Of a DNA stretch of 64,000 nt, positions 21,101 to 32,498 are shown piece by piece. Location: NCBI GenBank assembly GCA_019633425.1, contig WSUB01000042.1, positions 1-64,000 of the forward strand. The letters run 5' to 3'. The notes under the pieces are model-generated. The model was not told where the DNA came from. It ran no database searches and saw only the letters and a list, made by a program, of their open reading frames with translations. A program made the translations under genes and the position numbers. The DNA is from Tulasnella sp. 424. Its lineage: Eukaryota; Basidiomycota; Agaricomycetes; Cantharellales; Tulasnellaceae. The stretch's first letter is position 1, and each line of letters opens with the position of its first letter.

Positions 21101-24100
21101 CTTGGACGGGGAAGAGATCCGACGCGTCTTCGCCGGCATACGCTTGCAGCGCCTTTTTCTGCACCACCGGAACGAAAGAGAAATGGTAGTCGGATATTTG
21201 GGTAAGATCGAAAACTTCTCCTCGAATATAAGTGAAGAGTTGATCTGAATGTTCGCCGGTGGTAGAATGACTAGAAATTTCCTCCGTATTGAAGACGAAC
21301 TCGCGAGGGCAGATAATGTCGGAAAGGAAAACGATGACGAAACCGGCGCAGAGGATAATGAACCAGATGATGATGTTGATGGCCAACTTTTCTCTCCAGG
21401 CCTGTCGGATGTCCATTCGCTTCATACGACCGACGAAGGTGAGGAGCGGCGTGGGGCACCAGAAGGTGAGCATCCAGCATAATGCCACCCATCGACGACG
21501 AGCAGGGGTGTCCTTCAGCTCCTCGGCAACCTCGCCTTCCATGACTTCTCCAGGGAGGGCCTCCTTTTCGCCGACGAGGGGCTTCTTAACATCGGAGGTT
21601 TGGAACATGTTCCGTGAAGGGGCGTAGGACTCGCTACCAATATTCGATGCCACTTCATCGCGATGGTCGTATCGGCTGCCTTCGTAGTCGTCTGTTCGGA
21701 ACGATTTGCGGTCATCGTATTCCTCGTCGAACATGCTAGGTCCACCTCCACGGTTGAAAGGTTGAGCATTGGCCACGAGCGGCAACTGTGGACTGGAGCC
21801 ATAGGCATCTTGATAGCCAACCATTACGGCACTCGGTGAATCGAAGCCGGCGGTGGAGCTATAGGGGGCATAGGGGTCGAACGTCCTGGGTTCCAAGCCA
21901 GCCTCAATCTCGGCATCCCGAAGGCGGTTTCTCTTTTGCTCCTCAACATCGTTGGCCCGAAGATGATCTTCGAACTTGTGGAAAGCCAGCTGACTAAGGA
22001 AGACCTGCATATCGCGTTGAAATTTCAGCACTGTATCGCACACTAGGGAGCTTCTGTCCTTACCTTGAAGGTACCCTGAACTACGTCCGTCTCAGATAGG
22101 CCAAGTGCGGTTTTAGCTTGTTCAATCTTCTCCTTTTCGGACCCTTCTCCGACACCGAGGAGAGTCAGCTGATCCTTGTACCGGTCGACAAATTCTCCAG
22201 GTTCCATGCTAACGGTGAACACAACTCCGCTGCGCTTCGTCATTTCAGGCAGACCGAGACTTCTGACTTGGGCTCGGACCATGCGTCCTTCAAGTTGATT
22301 GGGCAACTGCGCATCGTTGGGGTTGATACAGAAGATGAACCAACTCTGCGTATCATCGAGAGTTTGGAACAGAGTCTCCAGAGCTTGGTTGAACTCGCCA
22401 GCCACGCAACGGATGCCAGATGGAGCTTCCTCTGGAGCGTCTTCGTCCTCCTTGATCGTAGGCTCGAGGCCCCCACCGGTGAGTTGGCGCTTTCGGACAG
22501 ACTGCTTGCGACGGGTCGAAGGCTGACGCATGGGCTTGACGGACTGCTGAGCTGCGACGATAGTCTCCTCGTGCCTTGGGTGTGCCTGGGTTGCGATGGC
22601 TTTGGCAGAGAAGAGGCCTCGAACGAAGGGATTGTTCGAACCGGTGTTCTCGCCAGCAGCCGCGTGAGTGATGGTAGGCTTGTCTTCATCGAAATCTCCG
22701 GTTCCACGAAGCAGTGAGACGAAGTCGGGATTCAATGCATCGGTGTTGCGTTCAAGGAAATCCTCCGACGAGTAGGTCACGGAGCCGTTGAAGTGATTGA
22801 CTTTGAAGGTGGGGAAGCCGGAGCGGTCCACGCCGGGGGACTCGTAGTTGTTGTTGTTGGCCCAGCGCTTCGTCATGGCCTCAACCATGGTGTGCGCGTT
22901 TTTCTTGGGAGTACGACGGGCTTGATCGTCCATGATGTGAATCAAACCTCCAGGTCGGTTACAGAACAGCTTGATGGTCTCCCGGTTGTCGTAATATTGC
23001 ACACTGGGAACGTACTTGGAGATACCCTCGGTAGTGTACTCGTCGACGTGGCTCTCGAACATCTTGTTCTGAACGAAGTTGAGGAGACGTTCGTTGGCGA
23101 AGTTGACCATGAGCTGATCGAGGGAGTTGCTGCGAGAGCCGGACAGGTTCTGAGGGCCAGGAAGGTCGACAAGGCCGATGAAGGTCGTGAAGTCCTCTCG
23201 GCAGAGACGTTGGTTCATGTGCTCGTTGAGCCATGCAAAGAGCAAGGAGTAGAGGCTCTTGGCAAGGTCGTCACGGTTGTCCGACGCGCCCTCTGGGTCG
23301 AGGAAGACGGTGCAAAGCTCCTTCTTGACGAGCTTGGTCTTGTAGGAGAGGGCCGACTCGAGTTGAGTTGGGGACACGCCAAGGAACTCGGCGACGAGAT
23401 CCAACACCTCCGTGTTTCGCACAACCGCCGCATCCTCGTTCCTCTTCCGATCGATCGTGAAGTCGAGATTGCCGAGATGCAGGATGGCGGCGACCAACTG
23501 GCAAGTCTGGGCCACGTGTCGCTTCGAGAAGCCAACGGTTTTGAGGGCATGCTTGAGTTGTTCGAATCGATTGGCATCCTCAGGATCTGGCATTCCGGAT
23601 CGACCTCCTCGTTGTCCAAGGTAGCGATAGGGAGTTTTGTCGTCCAAGCGTAGATGCTGTCGCTCTTCCACAGATGCGCCTGCGACGAGATAGTAGAAGA
23701 TGTGGAAATTGCGCTCGCCGGAAGGGGCTCCAGCCACTCTACTCCTCTCGAAGTAGTAATCTAATGTCTTGACACCGCATATCCGGCCTTTTTCGTTGAA
23801 TTGGAGCTCCGTGTACTTGCCAAAACGGGAGGCGTTGGGATTGAAAAGAGTGCGGGCACAGCCGAAGGTCTCGATGACAAATTCGGCACTTGGGATTTGA
23901 GCAGAGAGCTTGGATCCTTTCTTTCCCGGATTGCTGACGCTGAGCTCGAGAATAAGCTTGATGGCAAGTCGCCGACTCTCGGATTTGCCGCTCCCTGTCT
24001 CACCCCTTTTGGAGAGCCGCGTCAGTCCAGTACAAAATCTTAAAACTGTATGAGTTGAACGCACAGAATCATGACGCTCTGGTCCTGTCCAGTTCTACGC

Positions 24101-24393
24101 ATGTGATAGTAAGCATTGGAGGCCAGTTGGAAGACGTGAGGTGGCTTGTAAGTCTTTTCCTCTGCCGTGTCGCGGTACTCTGCACAGTACTGCATGAGGA
24201 CGGCATCGGCATTGCTACCAACGTATTTGTGAGGGTTCACGGCTACGATAGCATAGGAACCAAGGTTTGTATAGATCGTGTCCTGAAGGAATCGTTCACG
24301 GAGACAGGAGACGATGAGGTCGTCCTGGGCAGAGGAGAGCTGGGTGAGGTCGGATATAGCCTCCAAACGAGGCATGGTGTTCCGACGCTCCAT
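18194..24393 (-). CDS. Class V-type chitin synthase with N-terminal myosin motor domain
   Basis: Minus-strand gene of roughly 1,900-1,950 residues, ATG at 24393-24391, stop at 18196-18194. N-terminal myosin motor: [13 protein letters not shown]-loop [39 protein letters not shown] (switch I region), and [12 protein letters not shown] (switch II region). After [17 protein letters not shown] the protein enters the membrane ([34 protein letters not shown]). A cytochrome b5-like region follows ([13 protein letters not shown] and [18 protein letters not shown]). The GT2 catalytic domain has [34 protein letters not shown] and [13 protein letters not shown], then more membrane segments. The last exon ends in a DEK_C domain ([19 protein letters not shown]). 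The complete P-loop and DEK_C fit class V rather than VII. It makes chitin at hyphal tips and septa and is delivered by vesicles on actin/microtubules. Confidence 0.96.
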
Positions 24394-25179
24394 GATTGTC
24401 GGAGATGATAGTAAGAGGAGACGCTATGTGCTGTGAACGATGGCCGGATATGTGAGATCTTTGAATGGAGACTGGGAAACGAAAAGCCAGCTCACCGTCG
24501 TGTCTAGTGTGTGAGTTTTACGAAGTGGCAAGGAAATAAGATAGGATCAAGAATGCAAAGGGTAAGGGAAGGGAGTGAAGAGGGTTGGGAAGTCGTGCTA
24601 CGGGATGAAGATGTGGGCAGCTGGAAGGTAAGCTGTGTGCCCGAGGGCAGTGGTATTTTCTGGCAGGAGCACGAGTGAACCACGGCGCTAAGCATTTTAG
24701 CACCGAGCGCTTCTCCCCTTACAGCCGCCGGAAGCGAGACAACAATTGCCTCATCCCGCCGACGGGAAACACACTACGCGATTCCGGGCTCTTGCTGGCA
24801 CCGGCACTACTGGACATGGGTACTGCAGGTGTCTCAGTGTTCCATAACCATCATCACACAAGCACAGCACGTTTTCCACACCATACAACGAGATTACATA
24901 ATATTAAACTACAAGCCTACAAGTCCATAGCAACTAGAAACAGGAGCTGCTGTTTAACTATAATATAGAATGAGCACATAACATGCAGTGGATTGATAAC
25001 AGATAAAGAGTCCCCATGAACAGCGGTCAGAAACCCATTATTGAAGAAACCTCGGAAGAGCTAGATAGATATTCTTGAGAAGTTCAGCGCCGCCTCTCCC
25101 CTCCCAGCGTCGGGGAGAGCACATAAAGGTAAGAGTTGGGTATAGCTCGCTAAATGCAGCTCTATTGGGGGTGGGATGC
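24394..25179. promoter_or_regulatory. Chitin synthase promoter and spacer
   Basis: About 785 bp. The part next to the chitin synthase start, read on the minus strand, has long pyrimidine-rich stretches (24520-24620), a common fungal core-promoter feature. The rest holds no recognised gene. Confidence 0.45.
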
Positions 25180-28100
25180 CTATTTCCGAGAGCGAAGCTG
25201 GCCCTTTCCTTGCAACGGTTTGCTAGAAGCGGCAACGGGTGCCACTTTGTTCGCAATAGCCCCTTTAGTGGAAGCCCGTTTGCTTTGAGGTTGCTGATTG
25301 GTCACGCTGTCCCCAGAGCCCTGCCTGCTTCCTGCGTCTCCACGCAAACGTTTCCCAGTGACTGAAGTCGGGGGTGAAGATTGGATAGGACCTTGAGAGT
25401 TGCCCGATTTCGGCTTGGGGACGCCCACACGGGAAGACCTTGGACGTCCCTCTTGCTGTACCGTCGGGGTCGGGGTAACAACTTCAAGTTGGTCGGAAGT
25501 GCTGATGCTAGCCGATTGACGCCATTCCCAGAAGGCGGTCGCAGCAGCTTCGATGCGCCTCCATTCCTTGCCCTCGGCGAGGTCTTCCAAAATGTTAATC
25601 ACTTCCTTCCCACCAATAGGAGGCCGTGTGTCTGCTGGCGGGTGGCGGGCTGATCGAGAGCCGTCATCCGGGCACCATTTCCGCCAATCCCCGAACAGTA
25701 TCGTTAAGTTCGGTCTTTTGCCGTACTTCTTCTTCAGTTTGGCGTACCCGATGATCGACGTGTTGTTGATGGGGTGACCATCAATATTCATTGCGACGGC
25801 TACCAAAGACGCTGCGAGGCTCTCGTACTCCGGGATCAGGTCAGTAGGCCACTGACCTAGAGCCAGCCAAGCAGCAGCAAGGGCAACATTGATAACTGGC
25901 ATCTGTAGCAGCTTTTGTAGAGCCCTAGAGCTTGATTCGCTTGACGGGCTTTTGAATCGTTTGTATCGATAATAGGGCAATCGGACTTGTCACGAAAGCT
26001 CTCGATGAGCGGGGGAGAAGGACTTTAGGAACTTGCGAAGAGCAGTCATTTGAGGATTCTTGGCCAGTATGTCGGTGGATGAATCGGTGGCTGCTTGCAG
26101 TTTAGTCGATTCTTCGATGGCTGCTTCGACCCGTTCGTAACCGTGAGAGCGCCAGCGTTCGACGGCTAGTTCCCAGGCTGTCGGCAAGATTTTCCCGCTT
26201 CCGGATAACTGCAACAAACAAGCACGCAGACACAACACCAGCGATTAGTCCATGAATGACAATTACAGGACAGATCCAATGATAGCGACCGCCTTTGGAT
26301 TTCGGAACCACGCATGTTCCAGCGTATGGACCGTATCCGTTTTATGAGCGGGAGGCACCGTGGTACTGACCATAGGAACCTCAAACAGGCCAGGCACAAA
26401 CATCGCAGACTGGACCCAATACATAAGGCACTCGAGGACGGTCGGACCAGTATTGTCGTAGGGTATGACGCCCGATACATAGGCTATTTCGAAGCCAAGT
26501 GAGAAAACTCCGAACACCCAGTTTTCGTACTGAGGAATTCCAATGTCAGTATGGCGAGCAGCCTCAGATTGGGCCTACTTGCCGAAGTGAGGACAAAAAA
26601 GTGGTGTTTTTGGCGTATACAGTAGTCATATATCTGTGCCCACACGTTCTCCACTACAATCCGCTGATTAGTGGGAAGAAGTGCGCTTGCGGTTGANNNN
26701 NNNNNNNNNNNNNNNNNNNNNNNNNNNNNNNNNNNNNNNNNNNNNNNNNNNNNNNNNNNNNNNNNNNNNNNNNNNNNNNNNNNNNNNNNNNNNATACAGT
26801 AGTCATATATCTGTGCCCACACGTTCTCCACTACAATCCGCTGATTAGTGGGAAGAAGTGCGCTTGCGGTTGAGTGTCCACGAACCTTTTTTGAAAGTCG
26901 GCGGCTCAGGGTCCCCATGCTTGTCGGTTGGTATGACCCCATTGTTCTTGGCGCGGATATCTGCCACAATTTCGCTTGCCTTCCGCAGCTATTTTGAAAC
27001 ATTAGGGAAGATGTCTTCACAGTCCGGCAAGAGAGGCTTACCTTCCCTAAGGCAACGAATTCCTCAAAATCCTTAGTCCTCATCACCCCTGTATCAATTA
27101 AAGTTACAGATGACGATATTATGTAATCGAATGATCCCAGAACTTACAAGGAGCTTTGACCTCGACTATGAGGCGATGGGTCACGTCGACGTCTGTACCC
27201 TGCCCAAGGTTGCATTGCCAGGAGAAGTCCGACTTGAGGTCTTGTGTTCCTCGACCGTGGACATCGCCAAAGCTCCACGTAGAAGTCGAAGGATCGATGA
27301 CATTCAGCATTCTCTGGGCAGTCTGCAGTACAGACTGCAGAACCCATTGTCGAACATTCTCCTCTGAACCAGGGGATGAAGGGAGAGGCAGTTGCTGAAC
27401 ACTGAATGATGGGTGATAAATTGCGATAAATTCTTCGTTCCCAGGTCTGGCTAGAGTGATAGGATCCCCGTCCGAATCTTTGCAGAGCTTTTCTGGAAGA
27501 TGGTCTGCGTTAACTGCGGTCCCAAACAGAAAGGAGCAAGCGTCAATGACTTCCTAAAAGGACCAATTATCCAAAGGACGTACAATTTTTTACACGACGC
27601 TGTAGATCTGGTGTTGATATTTGGTACATCTCTTGCAACAATCGCTTATCGTCCGGAGGACGAACCGTGCTGGTGCCCGGTAGTACCGGTATCGGGTTTG
27701 GGTTACTACTTGACGCCTCGCAAACAGTGTCTAGTATACGTCTGGTCTCAGGCGTTGGCTTCGTCGACGTCCTTCTAGTGGCCTTCTTCAGTTCCGGATC
27801 CGCCCCATCCACCCATGGCATTGGTCTTAAAATAGCCACTTTGGCATAGTCGGCAAAGTCCTCGTAGGGGTCCTTGACGTTGGGCAATGCTCCGCCCTTG
27901 TTCCATTGGGAATTAAGATTTTCTAAACCAGCAATGATGCGGCATTCCTGGGTGGTAGTGTTCTCGGGATTGACCATTGCGCGTTTACCTATCATCTTCA
28001 CATGCAGTGCCGCCTTATAATGGGCGATGAGGCGATAAGCATCAGGATCTTCTAGAGGAGGGAGACTGTCTTTTCTTCGAAGGATTTGTAGAAGCCGAGA

Positions 28101-28268
28101 AGCAAAGAGTGGGCCGCACCCCGATTGAGGCGGCCTCGATGGATCGTGAGATGGCACTGGGTTTTGAGTGACGCTGACGACGTATTCCAGGACCTGTCGA
28201 GCTTCGAGCGATGGAGTCATGCCGTCTGGAGGAGGTTTGCGCTGAATATGGTGTTTGGGACGTCGCAT
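25180..28268 (-). CDS. PD-(D/E)XK nuclease-like protein, copy 1 (interrupted by an assembly gap)
   Basis: Minus-strand multi-exon gene, ATG at 28268-28266, stop at 25182-25180. Exon 1 begins MRRPKHHIQRKPPPDG. The nuclease-like core reads TQDLKSDFSWQCN ... HRLIVEVKAP, giving the D...ExK pattern, then MRTKDFEEFVALGK, a helix (LRKASEIVADIRAKNNG), and VENVWAQIYDYCIRQKHHFFVLTS and YENWVFGVFSLGFEIAYVSG. One intron before YENW uses a GC donor (gcaagt). The C-terminus (25180-25990) has IGYAKLKKKYGKRPNLTILFG and a Ser/Pro/Lys-rich disordered tail. The family is common in Agaricomycetes but its function is unknown; nuclease activity is inferred from the motif. The gap at 26697-26793 falls in the intron/exon before VENVW, but its flanks are an 80-bp exact repeat and the paralogue is continuous, so the gene is probably intact. 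Confidence 0.68.
26697..26793. other. Assembly gap with identical flanks
   Basis: A run of 97 N. The 80 bp just before it (26617-26696) is repeated exactly just after it (26794-26873). The paralogue at about 29614-29695 has this sequence once, without interruption. The gap therefore marks two overlapping contig ends rather than missing sequence. Confidence 0.9.
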
Positions 28269-29040
28269 TGGTGATATCTACTTGTAGGTCGAGCGGACGG
28301 GAGTTGTGGGCAGAGTACACGAAGCCGCCTTTGTTTGCTCAGCCTTTTTTCAACAGGGTCCACAGGACGGCAGAGACAGGCATCGTCCGTACACATTTCC
28401 AACGTCACTTTCTTATCAGGTAACAGAACTTTTGAGCTGTGCTACTGTCACTTGGATACCTGGCTTTTTAGGCATATTCTGCGTTTGTTAGCGAGAAATC
28501 CAAGCCTTCTGTTTCAAGTTCCCGATTCTCCTTGGTCCTTGGTCCTTGGTCACCATGTCGTCAAGTTACAGAGCTAATGTGGAATAAAGCTAGTCCGCAT
28601 ATAGCTGTACACTTCCGGAATCAGGTTGATTCTGCGGTTTGTATCCATAATATGCTGAGGTTAAGCCTTTGACCGTGCTGCATCTAGTGACAGCGGGGCC
28701 TGAGGAAACCTCGTCACTCGCATAAATGTAAAGCAACATATCACAGCCACTACATCGATTACCACTCCTGGATATATTGGAGATACATTGCATGTTCTCA
28801 CTATGGCTCTGGAGATCCTCGTGCTCCAGCTTCAAGCTGATCCAAACATATCCAAGCATTCTATGATGTTTCGAACCTCCACCTTCCTTATCCGAGCCCA
28901 CCAAGATGCATAGCGGATGCCCCAATAAACTCCGTCCTCGGTCTAGTGTGGAGGAAACCGCACCCATTGAATCCTCATTGCCCGTCTCACAGGTGTCTAC
29001 CCCCTCCACCTAGTTCGCTGAACGGTTACGCTGTGCCCAG
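28269..29040. repeat. Duplicated promoter region of the nuclease-like pair
   Basis: 28300-28560 resembles 31440-31670 (shared blocks agggtccacag, acggcagagac, tatcaggtaacagaac, caagttcc, tggtcaccatgtc). 28640-29000 resembles 31720-32060 (gaccgtgctgca, gtgtggaggaaaccgcac, gtctaccccctccacct). This shows that the tandem duplication included the upstream regions. No gene is seen. Confidence 0.7.
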
Positions 29041-31107
29041 AATCCTGCTTGCATCGTCAGCATATGCGCGAATGTTCTTCAGTGGTCGAAGTCGGAGGTC
29101 AAGAAATTCGACAATTGCCCGATCTCGGTCTGAGTGCACTCTTGCGGGAGGAACTTGAAAGATCCATATGCTGCATCGTCGGTAATACAGTAGGGGTGGC
29201 GACTTGGTCGGTAGCTAGCCGATGGACGCTAGTGCGAGCGTTCCGCATAGTCCACGGGTAATAATTACAGGACAGATCCAAGGATGGCAACCGCCCTTGG
29301 GTTTCGAATCCACGCGTGGTCGATCGCATGGACGGTATCCGTTTTATGAGCGGAAGCCATGGCGGTACTGACCCTAGGAACCTCAAACAGGCCAGGCACA
29401 AGCATCGCGGACTGGACCCAATACAGGAGGCACTCGAGGACAGTTGGGCCGGTATTGTCGTAGGCTATGACGTCTGATACATAGGCTATCTCATAGCGAA
29501 GTGAGAAGACCCCGAACGCCCAATTTTCGTACTGAGGAGTGCGGTGTCAGTATGGCGAGCAGCCTCAAAGTGGGCCTACCCTACCGAAGTCAGGACGAAA
29601 AAGTGGTGATTTTGGCGCGTACAGTAGTCATATATCTGTGCCCACACGTTCTCCACTACAATCCGCTGATTAGTGGGAAGAAGTGCGCTTGCGGTTGAGT
29701 GTCCACGAACCTTTTTTGAAAGTCGGCGGCTCAGGGTCCCCATACTTGTCGGTTGGTATGACCCCATTGTTATTGGCACGGACCTCTGCCGTGATTTCGC
29801 TCGCCTTCCGTAGCTATGTTGAAATATCAGAGAAAATGTCTTCACAGTCCACCAGGAGAGACTAACCTTCCCTATGGCAACGAATTCCTCGAAATCCTTG
29901 GTTCGCATTACCCCTACAGCAAAGTTTTAAGTCAAAAATGACAATACCGTGTAATGGAACGATCTCAGGGCTTACAAGGAGCTTTGACCTCAACTATGAG
30001 GCGATCGGCCACGTCGACACCTGTATCTTGCCAAAGGTTGCATTGCCACGCGAAGTCCGACTTGAGGTCTTGTGTTTCTTGACCGTATATATGGTCAAAG
30101 CCCCACGCAGAAGTCGAAGGATCGACAACATTCAGTATTCTCTGAGTGGTTAGTAGCACAGTGATAAAAACCCAGCCTCGCACAGTCTCCTCTGAACCAA
30201 CGAACTTAGGGAGAGATGCTGGGTGAACACTGTATGACGGGTGATGAATTGAGATGGGTTCTGGTATATCAGGTCCGGCTAGAGTGATAGGATCTCCATC
30301 GGAATCGACGCAAAATTCTTTTGGAAGATGATCTGAGCTAACTGCAGGCATAAAATATACGAGAAGAATGATTACGAAAGTTTGAGAGTGACAAAGGAGT
30401 AGGTAGCACTTACAGGCTTTCACATAGCGCTTTAAATCATTCGCTGATATGCGGTATATTTCCTGCAGTGTTCGCTTGTCGTCTGGCTCACGAACGGTGC
30501 TTGGTCCTGGCCCCGCTGGTATTGGTGTTGGGTTGCTTTTTGAGGCTTTGGAGAGGGTATCTGGTATACTTCTGGTCTCTGGCGCTGGCTGTGTCGAGGC
30601 TTCCGTAGCCCTCTTATGTTCAGGATCTGAACCATCCGGCACCCAAGGCATTGGTCGCAATATTGCCACCTTAGCATATTCGGCCAAATTTTCATAAGGA
30701 TTCTTCCTTTGTATATTTGCTTGAAGCTTCCTCCGATCGAATCTCAGCTTCTCTAAAGCCGCTATCCTTCTGCATTCTTGTGTGGTCGTGTTATCGAGGT
30801 TCGTTGCCAAACCTCTGTACATCACCTGGACATCCAAGCCTGCCGAGTAATGAGCAGTGAGATAGTACGCTTCAGGATCTTCCGGGTGAGGGAGATTCTG
30901 TCTTGTTCGAAGGATGTGCAGAAGTCGAGAAGCGAAGAGTGGACCACAGCCGTCATCGCGTCGTTGAGGCGGACTTGACTGACAATGAGCTCGAACCGCC
31001 GTTTCAGTGACATGGACGACATATGCTAGAACTTCTCTGGCTTCTGGAGATGGACTTATGCCGTCTGGAGAGGGTTTGAGCTGAACACTGCGTTTGGGAC
31101 GTCGCAT
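29041..31107 (-). CDS. PD-(D/E)XK nuclease-like protein, copy 2 (3' end decayed)
   Basis: Tandem paralogue of the 25180-28268 gene. ATG at 31107-31105 (MRRPKRSVQLKPSPDG). The core is conserved: TQDLKSDFAWQCN, DRLIVEVKAP, TKDFEEFVAIGK, VENVWAQIYDYCTRQ, HHFFVLTS, then YENWAFGVFSL and VISSDVIAYDN-like sequence. The intron before YENW has a GT donor (gtaggg), whereas copy 1 has GC. After the GSVL codons (about 29267) homology breaks up. Only scraps of the copy 1 C-terminal region remain at about 29010-29180, so the disordered tail is lost. It may encode a shortened protein or be a young pseudogene; the core shows no frame-breaking lesion that I found. Left limit is approximate. Confidence 0.55.
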
Positions 31108-32498
31108 TACTGGCGTTTAGTTTTGCTTGCTAGGTCGGCGGGTGTGCAGAACGCGAGTTGTCGAGGGCGACACGAAACCGCCTTTCACCGGGAGTATATG
31201 TACCTTTTCACGGGCAAAAATGGGACCGGTGGGTCTGGTTTTCGCTTCGTCGAAAAAGGGACTGAAAGGGAGTGGCGAAAAAAGAGATGTAACGCGCCGC
31301 CTTGCCGCCTTCGCAAAATCTGGTCCGTGTTTCCCCCACCTTGTCGAGGGAACGAAGAGAGAGCTAAAGATGTTATTATATTAGCATTTTTGGTGCCGCT
31401 TCTGCGAGCGAAAATTCTATTATACTCCTAATGGTTGTTTGCTGGGCCTCTTTTCAATAGGGTCCACAGAACGGCAGAGACGATCATCGTACATATATTT
31501 TTAACGCCACCCCTTTATCAGGTAACAGAACCTTGAATCATGTTGCTACCGCCTGGATACCCAGCTTTTTAGATTTGTCCTGCCGTTGTGAGCGAGAAAC
31601 CCAAGCTGTGTGTTTCAAGTTCCCAATTCCCCTTGGTTCTTGGTCACCATGTCATCGAGTTACATAAACTGACATGACCACAACTAGTACACATCTGGCT
31701 ATACACTTCCTCAGGTTGATTTTGCTTTTTGTATTCGGAATATACTGACGTTAGCTGGTGACCGTGCTGCACCCCGGTCAAGTAACCCACCAGGCCAGAG
31801 TGGACCCTGACACTCAGGCGGGGTCATGTAGAGCAGTATGCAGATTGCTTAGAGACCGCCATTCCTGGGGGATGCAATCGCATGTCCCCTCTCCGACTCT
31901 GGAAAGTGGTCTTCGTTCAAGCTGGTCCAAACACCTTCGACTACAATGTTCCGAACCTCCACTTTCCTGAGTTGGTAACACCGAGGTCAACTCCACCCTC
32001 GGTCTATTGTGGAGGAAACCGCACTCCACCGGACCCCGTTGCCCGTCTAACAGCCGTCTACCCCCTCCACCTTCCAAATTTGGCGGGCAAATATGCCGTG
32101 TGGTCAAGTCCGAGTGTCTCACAGCACACGCCTTGGCATGCAACGCTCAATTTTGTCTCCCGTCTCACGGGATCCAACCTGCCACCCTAGGAAGGACATG
32201 ACCTCCACCTTCCCCTTTGGGAGTCTTTGAGGAGGAGACCGATCGGGCTCCCGACTACTCTGGGGCGCCTAATCTCACAAGCATTTCCACGAGAGTTGGA
32301 TCGACGTACTAATCATATGCATCTTTCTCGGCGCACTAGTGTGTATTGGAGGTCAAGTGTTCAGTGAGCTCATAGACTGAACCTTGAATCTTCAGGTCAT
32401 CCTTGTGTGTATAAATATTGCAATCCACCAACCCCAGAAGACCATTTCAACAGTCTTCAGCAATCCTCTCCTCTCATCAGCTCGCTCCATCAGTCCCA
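31108..32498. other. Spacer between nuclease-like copy 2 and the MDR reductase
   Basis: Contains the duplicated promoter block of nuclease-like copy 2 (31440-32060) and about 240 bp (31193-31432) that is absent at the matching place upstream of copy 1. 32060-32330 holds nothing recognised. The last 170 bp form the MDR promoter. No gene is seen. Confidence 0.5.
32410..32417 (+). promoter_or_regulatory. TATA box of the MDR reductase
   Basis: The sequence tataaata lies 89 bp before the ATG at 32499. Its position and match to consensus suggest a TATA-driven, regulated promoter. Confidence 0.6.

Noticed and set aside
22793..23653. 286-codon plus-strand ORF
   Set aside because: It is antisense to the myosin motor exon of the chitin synthase, whose motifs are unmistakable; its Val/Leu/Glu bias is typical of the complement of conserved coding sequence.
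27500..27849. Plus-strand ORFs in the nuclease-like gene
   Set aside because: Antisense to exon 1 and the following intron of the PD-(D/E)XK copy 1; the paralogous minus-strand reading is conserved in copy 2.
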